From assembly GCA_041501225.1 (NCBI GenBank), contig JBGQNR010000174.1, positions 1 through 13,762 on the forward strand: a stretch of 13,762 nt of DNA, read 5' to 3'. Below, piece after piece: positions 1 to 7,636 of this stretch (within the stretch, counting starts at the first letter, position 1; every line of letters begins with the position of its first letter). Origin of the DNA: JAFNAG01 sp041501225 (GTDB lineage: Bacteria; Acidobacteriota; UBA6911). The notes under the pieces were generated by a model. The model was not told the DNA's origin, did no database searches, and saw only the letters and a program-made list of their open reading frames with translations. The translations under genes and the position numbers were made by a program.

Positions 1-1
1 C

Positions 2-3000
2 ACTGACGAACTGACGGACACGCAGGTCGAATACGGCGCCACCGCCAGCTACGGATCGACCACCACGCTCAATACCACGATGGTGACCAGCCACAGCGCT
101 ACGCTGTCCGGCCTCCTGGCCAACACCACTTATCACTACCGCGTCAACAGCCGCGATGCCGCCGGCAACCTCGCCACCTCGGGCGATTTCACCTTCAAGA
201 CTGCGGACCCACACGACACGACGCCGCCGGTCATCTCCGGAGTCTCGAGTTCCGGCATCACCACCTCCAGCGCGACGATCACCTGGACAACCAACGAGAA
301 TTCGGATTCCGCGGTCGATTACGGCACAACGACGTCCTATGGAAACTCCTCCGCGCTGGATGCAAGCATGGTTGTAGCGCATGCGCGCACGCTCAGCGGC
401 CTGACTGCCGGCACGATCTACCACTATCGCGTCAAGTCCAGAGACGCCGCGGGCAATCTTGCGGACACAGGTGACTATACTTTCCAGACTGCCGAGCCGA
501 ACGACACCACGCCACCGGTCATTTCCGAAATCGCCAGTATCAGCATTACCAGCACGAGCGCTACGATTACCTGGACCACCAACGAAGCTTCCGATGCGCA
601 GATCGATTTCGGCCCGTCGGCATCCTACGGCGCCTCAACCGCCCTGGATGCCAGCATGGTGACCGCGCATTCGCAGAGTCTGAGCGGATTGACTCCAAGC
701 ACCACCTATCATTTCCGGGTAAAATCGAAGGACGCACCCGGCAATCTCGCCATCTCCAGCGACTCGACCTTTACGACTACTGACCCAACGGATGCGACGC
801 CGCCCTCGATCACCGGCGTCACGATCCTGAACGTCACGAGTTCAGGCGCAACCATTACATGGACGACCAATAAGGTCGCGGATTCCCAGGTTGAATTCGG
901 GCCCGCGACATCCTATGGCTTCTTCACTATGCTCGACGCCAACAAGGTGCTGGCGCACGCTCAGATGCTGAACGGCCTGCTTCCAACCACCGTGTACCAT
1001 CTCCGCGTCCATTCCAGGGATGACTTCGGCAATCTCGGCACTTCCGGCGATTTCACATTTACCACCTCGAGTCCGGTCGACACTACGCCCCCTGCGATCA
1101 CCGGCATCAGCGTTACCAACATCGGCCTCTCCGGCGCCACCATTTCCTGGTACACCAACGAGGCCGCAGATGCCCGCATCGAATACGGGCTCAATGACGA
1201 TTATGGCAGCTCGACGCCGCCCGATACAAATCTGGCAACCGCACATGCGCTGGCGTTGGTCGACTTGTCACAGGGTACCACCTATCATTTCCGCGTCATC
1301 TCCAAGGACGCCGCAGGCAATGTGGCGGTTTCCGCTGACTCAACATTCACCACTGCTGATCCTTTGGATGTCACCCCGCCGGTCATCCTGGATATCGCCG
1401 TGTCCAAGTTGACCAGTTCGAGCGCAACCGTTACCTGGTCGACCAATGAAGCCGCCACTTCGCAGGTCGAATACGGAACCACGACCGCCTACGGCAGCTC
1501 GACCACGCTCGATCCCGGCATGGTCACCATTCGCGCACAAACGTTGAGCGGCCTGCTGGCAGGCACGGCCTATCACTTCCGCGTCAGCTCCAAAGACGCC
1601 GCGGGCAACCTGGCCGTCTCGGACGACTTCACCTTCAGCACCGCGGAACCGTCCGATACCACTCCGCCGGTCATCTCCGACGTCGCCAGCGTCGATGTCA
1701 CCAACTCTGCCGCGACGATCACCTGGACTACCAATAAGGGCGCCAGCACCATGGTTCAGTATGGCGCCACGAGCGCATACGGCAGCTCGACGACATTGGA
1801 TGCCGAAATGCGCATCTCCCACTCACAGACTCTGGTCAACCTGACCGCGAGTGCGCTCTATCATTTCCGCGTAGTCTCCGCGGATGCCGACGGCAACGTC
1901 GCAGTCTCGGATGACTTTACCTTTACCACTTCAGATACGTCCGATACGACGGCGCCGACCCTTTCAACGGTCGCGGCCTCGGGCATCACAGGCGCAAGCG
2001 CCACGATCACCTGGATGACCAACGAGGCATCCGATTCTCAGGTTGAGTACGGAACCACGACTCTTTACGGCAGCTCAACCTCGCTGGATGCCGCCCTGGT
2101 GGCGTCGCACGCGCTCAAGCTCGACGGCCTGGCCTGGAGCACGCTCTATCATTTCCGCGTCATCTCCCGGGACGCCGCGGGCAACATCGCGGCATCCGAA
2201 GATTTCACCTTCACCACTGCGGATCCGGGCGACACGACACCTCCGGTCATCACCGAGGTCACCAGCACAAATATCACCTCCTTCACCGTGACCATCACCT
2301 GGCTGACCAGCGAGGCGTCCGATTCTCAGCTTGAATATGGAATTACGACCGATTACGGCACTTCGACTGCCCTCGATCCGAGTCTGACAAGCACACACGC
2401 GCAGACTCTTATCGGGCTGCTTGGCGGCACCACCTACCATTGCCACGTCCTCTCGAGAGATGCGGCCGGTAATGTGGCGGTGTCGGATGACTTCACGTTT
2501 ACGACCGCCCAACCACCCGACACGGCGCCCCCGGTCATCTCCCAGGTCGCCAGTTCCGGAATGACCAGCTCCGGCGCAACGATCTCCTGGACCACCAACG
2601 AGAATTGCGACACGCGCGTCGAATACGGAATCACAACCTCCTACGGCAATTCGGTCACGTCAGATGCGGGCTTGACCACCTCTCATTCAGTCCGCTTGCA
2701 TGGGCTGGCCGCTTCGACAACCTATCATTTCCGTGTTCTGTCCATGGATGCAGCCGGCAACCTTGCAGCCTCCGACGATTTCACATTCGCAACCACGGCT
2801 CCGGCGGTAATGAAGCTTGCCTATCCACGGTTGGCCAATACGACGGGTGAAACGACCACGACCGCTGATGGCGTACTCGTAGACAGGACCGCATATACGG
2901 GCATCACCATCGCGAATCTCAGCACCAGCGAGGCCGTCCTGACGTTCACGGCCTACCTGCAAAACGGGGATATTATCGAAGGCGCCGGCATTACCAACCC

Positions 3001-4165
3001 GGCGACTCGGACCCTGCATGCGAGCGCCCAACTATCGCTTCTGGGCCTCGACCTCTTCGGCAGCCTGATGACCGATCACAGCACGATCGGCTGGATCGAG
3101 ATCGAGAGCAGCGTAGCGGAGGTCACCGGTGTCGCCCTGGTATCCGACGACAGGATGACGGCTCTCGACGGCACGACTCTCTCCAGTGCTCTGCCCAAAC
3201 AATTCATGTTCACCGAAGTCGAAGGCCTGGGATTCACCAGCCTGCATATCGCGAATCCCAATGCCCAGACCGCCAACGTCGCGTTCATGCTGCGCGCCGC
3301 TTACGGCGTGCCGCTGGCCGCGGCCTTCAGACAGATCTTTTCCCAGGCGGCTCTCTCGGAATCGATCGCATCGCTATTCCCCGGCGTCACCCCGGAAGCC
3401 AACAACTATATCCAGGTTACCTCGGACGTAGGCGTTGTCGCTCTGGAGATGGTCGGCAAACAGGATCAGGATTTCGCCGGACTGAACCCCGTCGATGTCG
3501 AAACCGCGACCAGCATGGTTTACTCTCCTCATTTTGCCGTGGGTGGCACATCCCGGTCGACTTTATCCATTACCAACGTCGATAGTGCAGACGGCAAGTT
3601 GACGTTCTGGATGTTCGCCGATAATGGCGCGCAGATCGGCCCGACGCGGGTCGTGGGCATCGCCGGCAACGGCAAGGCGTTCATCGACGACCAGTCGTTC
3701 TTTGGCAATCACGGAGCCGAAACCGTCACGGGTTATGTCGTGATCAAGAGCAACGGACCCAGGATCATGGGTAACGTGCTCTTTGGCGATGAAAATGGCA
3801 GCGCTACCGCGCTTCCGCTCGTGGGGGCGATGCAGGATTCGCTGCTATTCAATCACCTCGTCTGGAATGAGACCTATTCCATGACCCTGTCGCTGCTCAA
3901 CGCAAACAATACATCCGCGACCGCTACGATTGATTTGTACAATGAGGCTGGCACGCGGGAAAACAGCGTCAGCGTTGCGATCCCGGCACGGCAGCGCCTC
4001 GTCAATCCGCTCACCGCCTTCTTCCCTGAACTGGAAGGGCAGAATCGGACCACCGGCTACATCCGGGTAACCACAGACAACGGAATCACCGGCTTCACCA
4101 CGATCGCGACGCGCGACATGAGATCCATATCCGCTCTACCCGCTCAACCGGTGAGTAAAAAATAA
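2..4165 (+). CDS. Large secreted fibronectin type III repeat protein, 5' truncated by window edge
   Basis: The frame is open from base 2, so the true start lies upstream and the ATG at 80 is internal to a repeat. The visible 1387 residues contain one partial and nine complete 96-residue repeats (215-2806). Each starts with D-x-T-P-P, carries a SSxATITWTTNE strand and a QVEYGxTTxYG strand, and ends in TYHFRVxSxDAAGNLA...DFTFTTA. This matches fibronectin type III and the related N-terminal domain of purple acid phosphatases. From about 2807 to the TAA at 4163 the protein changes to four diverged repeats of roughly 113 residues. Their landmarks are ITIANLSTSEAVLTF, LHIANPNAQTANVAF, LSITNVDSADGKLTF and LSLLNANNTSATATI, each followed by a GYIxVxSxxGV-like strand. 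No enzyme motif, membrane segment or sorting signal is visible. The likely role is an extracellular or surface structural or adhesive protein. The signal peptide cannot be seen here. Confidence 0.9.
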   Translation, partial: TDELTDTQVEYGATASYGSTTTLNTTMVTSHSATLSGLLANTTYHYRVNSRDAAGNLATSGDFTFKTADPHDTTPPVISGVSSSGITTSSATITWTTNENSDSAVDYGTTTSYGNSSALDASMVVAHARTLSGLTAGTIYHYRVKSRDAAGNLADTGDYTFQTAEPNDTTPPVISEIASISITSTSATITWTTNEASDAQIDFGPSASYGASTALDASMVTAHSQSLSGLTPSTTYHFRVKSKDAPGNLAISSDSTFTTTDPTDATPPSITGVTILNVTSSGATITWTTNKVADSQVEFGPATSYGFFTMLDANKVLAHAQMLNGLLPTTVYHLRVHSRDDFGNLGTSGDFTFTTSSPVDTTPPAITGISVTNIGLSGATISWYTNEAADARIEYGLNDDYGSSTPPDTNLATAHALALVDLSQGTTYHFRVISKDAAGNVAVSADSTFTTADPLDVTPPVILDIAVSKLTSSSATVTWSTNEAATSQVEYGTTTAYGSSTTLDPGMVTIRAQTLSGLLAGTAYHFRVSSKDAAGNLAVSDDFTFSTAEPSDTTPPVISDVASVDVTNSAATITWTTNKGASTMVQYGATSAYGSSTTLDAEMRISHSQTLVNLTASALYHFRVVSADADGNVAVSDDFTFTTSDTSDTTAPTLSTVAASGITGASATITWMTNEASDSQVEYGTTTLYGSSTSLDAALVASHALKLDGLAWSTLYHFRVISRDAAGNIAASEDFTFTTADPGDTTPPVITEVTSTNITSFTVTITWLTSEASDSQLEYGITTDYGTSTALDPSLTSTHAQTLIGLLGGTTYHCHVLSRDAAGNVAVSDDFTFTTAQPPDTAPPVISQVASSGMTSSGATISWTTNENCDTRVEYGITTSYGNSVTSDAGLTTSHSVRLHGLAASTTYHFRVLSMDAAGNLAASDDFTFATTAPAVMKLAYPRLANTTGETTTTADGVLVDRTAYTGITIANLSTSEAVLTFTAYLQNGDIIEGAGITNPATRTLHASAQLSLLGLDLFGSLMTDHSTIGWIEIESSVAEVTGVALVSDDRMTALDGTTLSSALPKQFMFTEVEGLGFTSLHIANPNAQTANVAFMLRAAYGVPLAAAFRQIFSQAALSESIASLFPGVTPEANNYIQVTSDVGVVALEMVGKQDQDFAGLNPVDVETATSMVYSPHFAVGGTSRSTLSITNVDSADGKLTFWMFADNGAQIGPTRVVGIAGNGKAFIDDQSFFGNHGAETVTGYVVIKSNGPRIMGNVLFGDENGSATALPLVGAMQDSLLFNHLVWNETYSMTLSLLNANNTSATATIDLYNEAGTRENSVSVAIPARQRLVNPLTAFFPELEGQNRTTGYIRVTTDNGITGFTTIATRDMRSISALPAQPVSKK
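215..2806 (+). repeat. Tandem array of nine 288-bp fibronectin-III-type coding repeats
   Basis: The D-x-T-P-P codon block recurs at 215, 503, 791, 1079, 1367, 1655, 1943, 2231 and 2519. The first codon of the ATITW motif recurs at 272, 560, 848, 1136, 1424, 1712, 2000, 2288 and 2576. The period is therefore exactly 288 bp (96 codons) nine times with no indel, while the bases themselves are clearly diverged between copies. A tenth, partial unit occupies 2-214. Confidence 0.95.
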
Positions 4166-4209
4166 AGGCAAAGGTTATTCGTGTCCTTCGTGGCTGCTTT
4201 TGCTTTTTG
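4166..4209 (+). terminator. Possible weak terminator after the repeat protein gene
   Basis: Just after the stop, GGCAAAG (4167-4173) can pair imperfectly with CTTTTGC, which is followed by a T run (4197-4208). The stem is short and the loop long, so this is only a tentative reading. Transcription of the opposing tRNA gene converges here. Confidence 0.25.
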
Positions 4210-4220
4210 ATGCGGGGAAT

Positions 4221-4307
4221 TGGTGCCGAAGGGGGGACTCGAACCCCCACGAGCTTAAGCCCACTAGACCCTGAACCTAGCGCGTCTGCCAGTTCCGCCA
4301 CTTCGGC
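4221..4307 (-). tRNA. tRNA-Leu (anticodon CAG)
   Basis: Read on the - strand, the gene has a 7-bp acceptor stem GCCGAAG/CTTCGGC, discriminator A and an encoded CCA (4221-4223). The T arm is GGGGG-TTCGAGT-CCCCC. The anticodon arm is CTAGG-TTCAGGG-TCTAG with CAG at positions 34-36. A long variable arm (GTGGGCTTAAGCTCGTG region) and 87-nt length fit a class II leucine tRNA. A strong promoter lies directly upstream (4322-4350). It decodes CUG, a major leucine codon in GC-rich genomes. Confidence 0.97.
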
Positions 4308-4321
4308 ACTGCCGGGTGCAT

Positions 4322-4350
4322 ATCTTATGGGGCTGCGGCGGGCTTGTCAA
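4322..4350 (-). promoter_or_regulatory. Sigma70-type promoter of tRNA-Leu
   Basis: On the - strand a perfect -35 TTGACA (4345-4350) is followed by a 17-bp spacer and a -10 TAAGAT (4322-4327). This would start transcription about 7 nt before the mature tRNA 5' end. The -35 box begins only 5 nt after the stop codon of the upstream TPR gene. Confidence 0.75.
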
Positions 4351-4355
4351 TGGCG

Positions 4356-5621
4356 TTAGCGATGCTTGGCGCCATTCTCGCCGGCCCCGTAATCCTTGGC
4401 CTCGCCCACCCAGGCAAATCCGGGACGGCGGTTCCACATAGGAAATATTCTCGTCCAGCTCTGAGGATCCTGCCGCTTCAGCTTTTCCGGATCGATACCC
4501 AATCTCATGGCCTCTTCCAGAGCAGCCGCCGCCTTCTGCTGTTCGCCGCGGCTGGCAAGCGCAACGCTGTAAAGGTACTGAACCATCCCCTGCTCCGGAT
4601 GCGCTTTGACAACATCGTCGAGAATGGACAACGCGGACAATTCATCCCCCTCGAGGTGTCGCAGCAGCGCGAGATTCAGCCCAACCGTCACATCCGATCC
4701 GGCGAGTTTTCGCGCCTCGATCAGATTCTGAACTGCCAGCGGGAAGTCGCCCTTGCGCATGTAGGCCACGCCCAGGTTATTGAAAACTTCGAGCGCATGG
4801 GCGCGCGCCGTAAATGCGTTATAGGCCTGGATGGCCTCCGCCAGGTTGTCCAGCCTCAAATAGCAGGTGCCTAGCATGAATTGGTTATCCAGAAAACTTT
4901 GCGGGTCTTTCAATGCCGCTTTCAGATGCTGCACTGCCTTGGCAAAATCGCCGCTCTGGAAGTAATGGGCCCCGAGCAGAAATGAGGCCTGAGGCAGGTC
5001 GCGGTAAAGATCGAGCATCTTCTGCAGCGCTTTGGCGCGTTCTTCCTCGTCCGCGATTGCCAGGCAGTTGATGAAGCTGGAGTAGGTCTTGTTCGGCACT
5101 GCGCGCGTCCGGCTCCGGAAATCCTCTTGCGAAAGCGCGCCGGTCAGCCCGCTATCCGACAGGATCTGCCAGGCTATGCCATTTTCAATCTGCGGCAGTG
5201 AGGATGCCGGCCCGCTGGCGCTGATTTCTCCACTCGTCCGCAGCGTTTTAAGGTTGAGCACGCGGATTACGACTTGCAGGTTTTCTCCCGTGCCTGAGTA
5301 GCTGCCGAAAACCATGCGGTCAGCCGCCGCCCTCTGTGCCACACGAATCATGCTGGCCCGGCTAAGGGTCATGCTGGATGGCAGGTCCGAGGCTTCGATA
5401 AACCTCGCCCGCTCCTCCCAGCTGATCGTTTCCACACTTGGCGCCTGCAACTCGCCCGAGACCGCGAGGGCAATGCCCTCACCGATCCAGCTTAAGGCTT
5501 TTAGCTTCGATTGGTTCTCGAGCGGAAAGACCAGGAAGGTGGTGCCGGCAGTGGCTGAAGATGCCAGCGCAAGCACGATAAAACATAATAATGCCAGCTT
5601 TTGCACGCAATTTGATACCAC
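4356..5621 (-). CDS. Exported TPR-repeat protein with N-terminal FlgO/CsgG-like domain
   Basis: The 421-residue product starts with GTG at 5621; an in-frame GTG 15 bp further in is an alternative that gives a shorter signal-peptide n-region. No clear Shine-Dalgarno decides between them. Residues 6-26 (VQKLALLCFIVLALASSATAG) are a typical Sec signal peptide. Residues 28-155 (FLVFPLENQSKLKALSWIGEGIA and onward) resemble the small periplasmic alpha/beta domain of FlgO, CsgG and TolB-N type proteins. Residues about 212-374 form around five tetratricopeptide repeats (for example ASFLLGAHYFQSGDFAKAVQ and VFNNLGVAYMRKGDFPLAV). No catalytic motif is seen. It is probably a periplasmic or outer-membrane-associated scaffold or assembly factor. 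Its stop is 48 bp before tRNA-Leu on the same strand. The domain assignment is from motif resemblance only. Confidence 0.85.
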   Translation of the reverse strand: MVSNCVQKLALLCFIVLALASSATAGTTFLVFPLENQSKLKALSWIGEGIALAVSGELQAPSVETISWEERARFIEASDLPSSMTLSRASMIRVAQRAAADRMVFGSYSGTGENLQVVIRVLNLKTLRTSGEISASGPASSLPQIENGIAWQILSDSGLTGALSQEDFRSRTRAVPNKTYSSFINCLAIADEEERAKALQKMLDLYRDLPQASFLLGAHYFQSGDFAKAVQHLKAALKDPQSFLDNQFMLGTCYLRLDNLAEAIQAYNAFTARAHALEVFNNLGVAYMRKGDFPLAVQNLIEARKLAGSDVTVGLNLALLRHLEGDELSALSILDDVVKAHPEQGMVQYLYSVALASRGEQQKAAAALEEAMRLGIDPEKLKRQDPQSWTRIFPMWNRRPGFAWVGEAKDYGAGENGAKHR

Positions 5622-5704
5622 GCCTGCCGCCGCAATTTCAAAACAAATTTAACCGTCCCATATGTACCAAAGCCCACTCATGCTATGAAAAATGGCGGCC
5701 AAGT

Positions 5705-5724
5705 GGGTACCAGGCACCATACCC
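5705..5724. other. Short hairpin at the left edge of the RAYT region
   Basis: GGGTA (5705-5709) and TACCC (5720-5724) are perfect inverted repeats around CCAGGCACCA, which itself contains a GGTACC/GGCACC near-symmetry. It lies in the intergenic region between the divergently transcribed TPR gene and transposase. It may mark one edge of the transposase-associated unit. Confidence 0.4.
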
Positions 5725-5801
5725 TAGGTCTTAACCTAAGCCAAATTCCTTGAGAGGACCCATCGCTGGAACGAGTGGACGAATCTCAACCGAGCGGCTC
5801 C

Positions 5802-5915
5802 GGAGCCAGAGACAGTAGCCCTGGAGGTAAAGACCATTGCCCTGGCAGTGCCAAATACCCAGGCCTCGGAGGAGCCAGAGACAGTAGCCCCGGGCAAGAA
5901 AAGCGCAGCCCGGGG
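5802..5915 (+). repeat. Two REP-like units with GTAG beside GC-rich palindromes, upstream of the transposase
   Basis: The 20-base sequence GGAGCCAGAGACAGTAGCCC occurs twice exactly, at 5802-5821 and 5871-5890. Each copy contains GTAG (5815-5818 and 5884-5887). After the second, an 8-bp perfect palindrome follows immediately: CCCCGGGC (5888-5895) and GCCCGGGG (5908-5915), separated by 12 nt. After the first copy only a weaker CCTGG/CCAGG pairing is present. A GTAG tetranucleotide at the foot of a hairpin is the hallmark of REP sequences recognised by RAYT enzymes in enterobacteria. That makes these candidate cognate sites of the adjacent transposase. Confidence 0.65.
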
Positions 5916-5938
5916 TAAGGCATGCCGGCAGATATAGA

Positions 5939-5968
5939 GCCCCGGCCAGGGGCGACAGAATTTGTCGC
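5939..5968 (+). other. Two adjacent hairpins 44-73 nt upstream of the transposase start
   Basis: GCCCC (5939-5943)/GGGGC (5949-5953) and GCGACA (5952-5957)/TGTCGC (5963-5968) are perfect, slightly overlapping inverted repeats. They could therefore form mutually exclusive stems. They sit in the leader of the transposase gene, and no T run follows. Confidence 0.5.
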
Positions 5969-6000
5969 TCAATTGCCTGGACTCCCAGTTAGAGAAGCTG

Positions 6001-6005
6001 AGGAG
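6001..6005 (+). promoter_or_regulatory. Ribosome binding site that fixes the transposase start
   Basis: AGGAG lies 6 nt before ATG 6012. This favours that start over the in-frame extension back to 5922, whose residues do not resemble the family. Confidence 0.8.
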
Positions 6006-6011
6006 CTTACC

Positions 6012-6458
6012 ATGTCACCCACTCACTTGAGTCTTCTTTTTCATCTGATCTTCAGCACCAAGAGACGTCAGGCTTGGATCACGGAGTCCTGGCAGGAAAG
6101 ACTACCCAGCTATCTGGGCGGCATCCTTCGAGGGTTGGGAGGAGTCGCAGAAGGCATTGGAGGGGCCGCCGATCACATCCATATTCTGGCCAGTCTCAAG
6201 GCAACTCACAGCCTGGCTGAAATTATGCGGGAAATAAAATCAAATTCTTCGAAATGGGTTCATGAGGCAATAGGTATCGCCACGTTCGAATGGCAAGACG
6301 GTTGCGGGGCATTTACCGTCAGCAGGGCCGAGGTCGGATGGATCCAGCGATACATAAGAGAGCAGAGGGACCATCATCGGAAGAAAACGTTTCAGGAAAA
6401 ATATCTGGAGCTTCTGCGCCAAAGCGGCATCGATTATGATGAACCGTATCTTTGGTAA
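6012..6458 (+). CDS. REP-associated tyrosine transposase (RAYT), IS200/Y1 HUH family
   Basis: The 148-residue protein is full length for Y1 transposases. FHLIFSTKRRQAWI (residues 10-23) is the usual first strand. ADHIHIL supplies the HUH metal-binding pair His55/His57. The segment WIQRYIREQRDHH supplies the catalytic Tyr114 on the C-terminal helix, and the tail GIDYDEPYLW (139-148) is typical of the family. Such enzymes make a single-strand nick through a 5'-phosphotyrosine link at DNA hairpins. No TnpB/IscB partner is present. The surroundings support a RAYT rather than a classical IS200: GTAG-bearing palindromes upstream (5802-5915) and a block of GC-rich palindromes directly downstream (6474-6614), with more of the latter 3 kb away. 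All key residues are intact, so it may be active. Confidence 0.9.
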   Translation: MSPTHLSLLFHLIFSTKRRQAWITESWQERLPSYLGGILRGLGGVAEGIGGAADHIHILASLKATHSLAEIMREIKSNSSKWVHEAIGIATFEWQDGCGAFTVSRAEVGWIQRYIREQRDHHRKKTFQEKYLELLRQSGIDYDEPYLW

Positions 6459-6473
6459 TATGAAGACCTTCTG

Positions 6474-6614
6474 TCGCCCTGTCAGGGCTTTCAATCATCG
6501 CATAACTGACCGGGGGCGGCGCAGGCTGCTTCGCCCTTTCAGGGCTCTATCGAGCACTGCCGTTGTTCCCAGGGCTCACGCCCTGGGCTTTGTTGTTGCG
6601 CCCCTTCAGGGCTC
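6474..6614. repeat. REP-like palindrome block A, directly downstream of the transposase
   Basis: Four GC-rich hairpins are present: GCCCT/AGGGC at 6476-6488, GCCCT/AGGGC at 6533-6545, a perfect 8-bp stem CCCAGGGC-TCAC-GCCCTGGG at 6568-6587, and an imperfect GCCC/GGGC at 6600-6612. The same building blocks recur in block B at 9528-9765. No T runs follow, so they do not look like ordinary terminators. They are the kind of palindrome that RAYTs are thought to spread. Confidence 0.75.
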
Positions 6615-6700
6615 CGTCTCGTCACCATCCGAACACTCGCATGATCCAACGCCATTTAAATTTCTCTACCTCGCCCGGGCAGCATAGTTTTTTCGAGTCT

Positions 6701-6717
6701 CACCGCCAAAGGCGGTG
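6701..6717. other. Hairpin downstream of the ABC gene cluster
   Basis: CACCGCC (6701-6707) and GGCGGTG (6711-6717) form a perfect 7-bp stem with an AAA loop. It lies about 100 bp after the stop of the last ABC gene (- strand). On that strand it is not followed by a T run, so it is at best a non-canonical terminator or an mRNA 3'-end stabiliser. Confidence 0.4.
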
Positions 6718-6815
6718 GTTTACCTTAACCAAATTATCAGATTTCAGATTCCGACCGGCGGCCGGGACTTACTTGCCGCGCCTGCTCATTCGGGCATTGC
6801 GAAATCAGGATTCGC

Positions 6816-7628
6816 TCATTGCTCGAGGATGTACTCCTTTTCGCGCAGGATCAGGCTGGCGGTTGCGAGGAAGAAGGCTGTCAGCAGGATCAGGGTCACG
6901 ACGGATTCGATCGGGTCGGTACGCTGGCCGACCAGCATGGAAAGTACGCCGAGGGTATCCTCGTGCGGGAAGATCGATTGGATGTAGTGCGTGATGGTCA
7001 GCTTCCGGGTAAAGCCGGGCAGGACGGCGACAAAACCCTCCCAGCCGAAAGCATAGATCAGGCCGATCAGAATCGAATGCTTCAGCCAGGCACCCAGGAG
7101 AGCAAAAAATGAGCCGTACGCCATAAGGGCAAGCAATACGATCGGGATATCCCGGCCCAGGATCCCCATGTCCTGAAAAAATGGCCGCATATCCGTTCTC
7201 AGATAAAGGATAAGATAGCTGATAATCACCGTAGGAAGCACCATAATCACACCGATCCAGGTCAGGGCAAGGTACTTGCCTAACATAATCGTCGGTTTTG
7301 CTATGGGTCGCATAAAGAGGTAGGTCAGCGTCTTCCCTTCCACTTCCTCGGAGATCAGGGCGGTCCCGTAGAAGAGGGTGACGAAGATTACGAGAAAGCG
7401 GATGACTGAAGTGGCCATCAAGGTGCCGAAAACCTGGGCCGATGGCAACGCCGTAGGAACGAGGTTCAGGGATAACACCACGCGCCCGACCACCGCCATC
7501 CCAAGCACAATCAGCGAGAGCAGCAAGACGAACAGGGTCTTTTTGCTCCAGAACAGCGTGTCGAGGGTCAGGAAGGCAATCGTTTTTACGTCGCGCCAGC
7601 CCTTTTTCAAACTGATAGCTTCCGTCAT
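6816..7628 (-). CDS. ABC-2 type transporter permease (second permease)
   Basis: This 270-residue membrane protein has about six hydrophobic segments: roughly residues 31-54, 72-93, 117-143, 159-181, 185-204 and 243-262. Between the second and third lies SEEVEGKTLTYLFMRPIAK (93-111), the cytoplasmic motif of ABC-2 permeases of the NosY/CcmB type that couples to the ATPase. The ATG at 7628 has GGAG just upstream, overlapping the stop of the preceding ATPase gene (8-bp gap), so translation is probably coupled. It is the last gene of the cluster and should dimerise or pair with the other permease to form the export channel driven by the neighbouring ATPase. The substrate cannot be told from the sequence. 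Confidence 0.9.
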   Translation of the reverse strand: MTEAISLKKGWRDVKTIAFLTLDTLFWSKKTLFVLLLSLIVLGMAVVGRVVLSLNLVPTALPSAQVFGTLMATSVIRFLVIFVTLFYGTALISEEVEGKTLTYLFMRPIAKPTIMLGKYLALTWIGVIMVLPTVIISYLILYLRTDMRPFFQDMGILGRDIPIVLLALMAYGSFFALLGAWLKHSILIGLIYAFGWEGFVAVLPGFTRKLTITHYIQSIFPHEDTLGVLSMLVGQRTDPIESVVTLILLTAFFLATASLILREKEYILEQ

Positions 7629-7636
7629 GCTCGCTC

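Noticed and set aside
4095..4301. - strand open frame starting MAELADALGSGSSG
   Set aside because: This is the well-known translation artefact of a leucine tRNA gene; the tRNA itself is clear.
5838..5854. - strand sigma54-like site TTGGCACTGCCAGGGCA
   Set aside because: GG-N10-GC spacing fits, but the -12 part is AGGGCA rather than TTGCA, and it is made of repeat sequence over 200 bp from the TPR start.
5736..5972. - strand 78-codon open frame upstream of the transposase
   Set aside because: Its repeated ATVSGS peptide simply reflects the 20-base direct repeats and palindromes; no ribosome binding site or family resemblance.
5922..6011. N-terminal extension of the transposase
   Set aside because: The extension overlaps hairpins and is unlike the family; ATG 6012 has AGGAG 6 nt upstream and gives the usual N-terminus.
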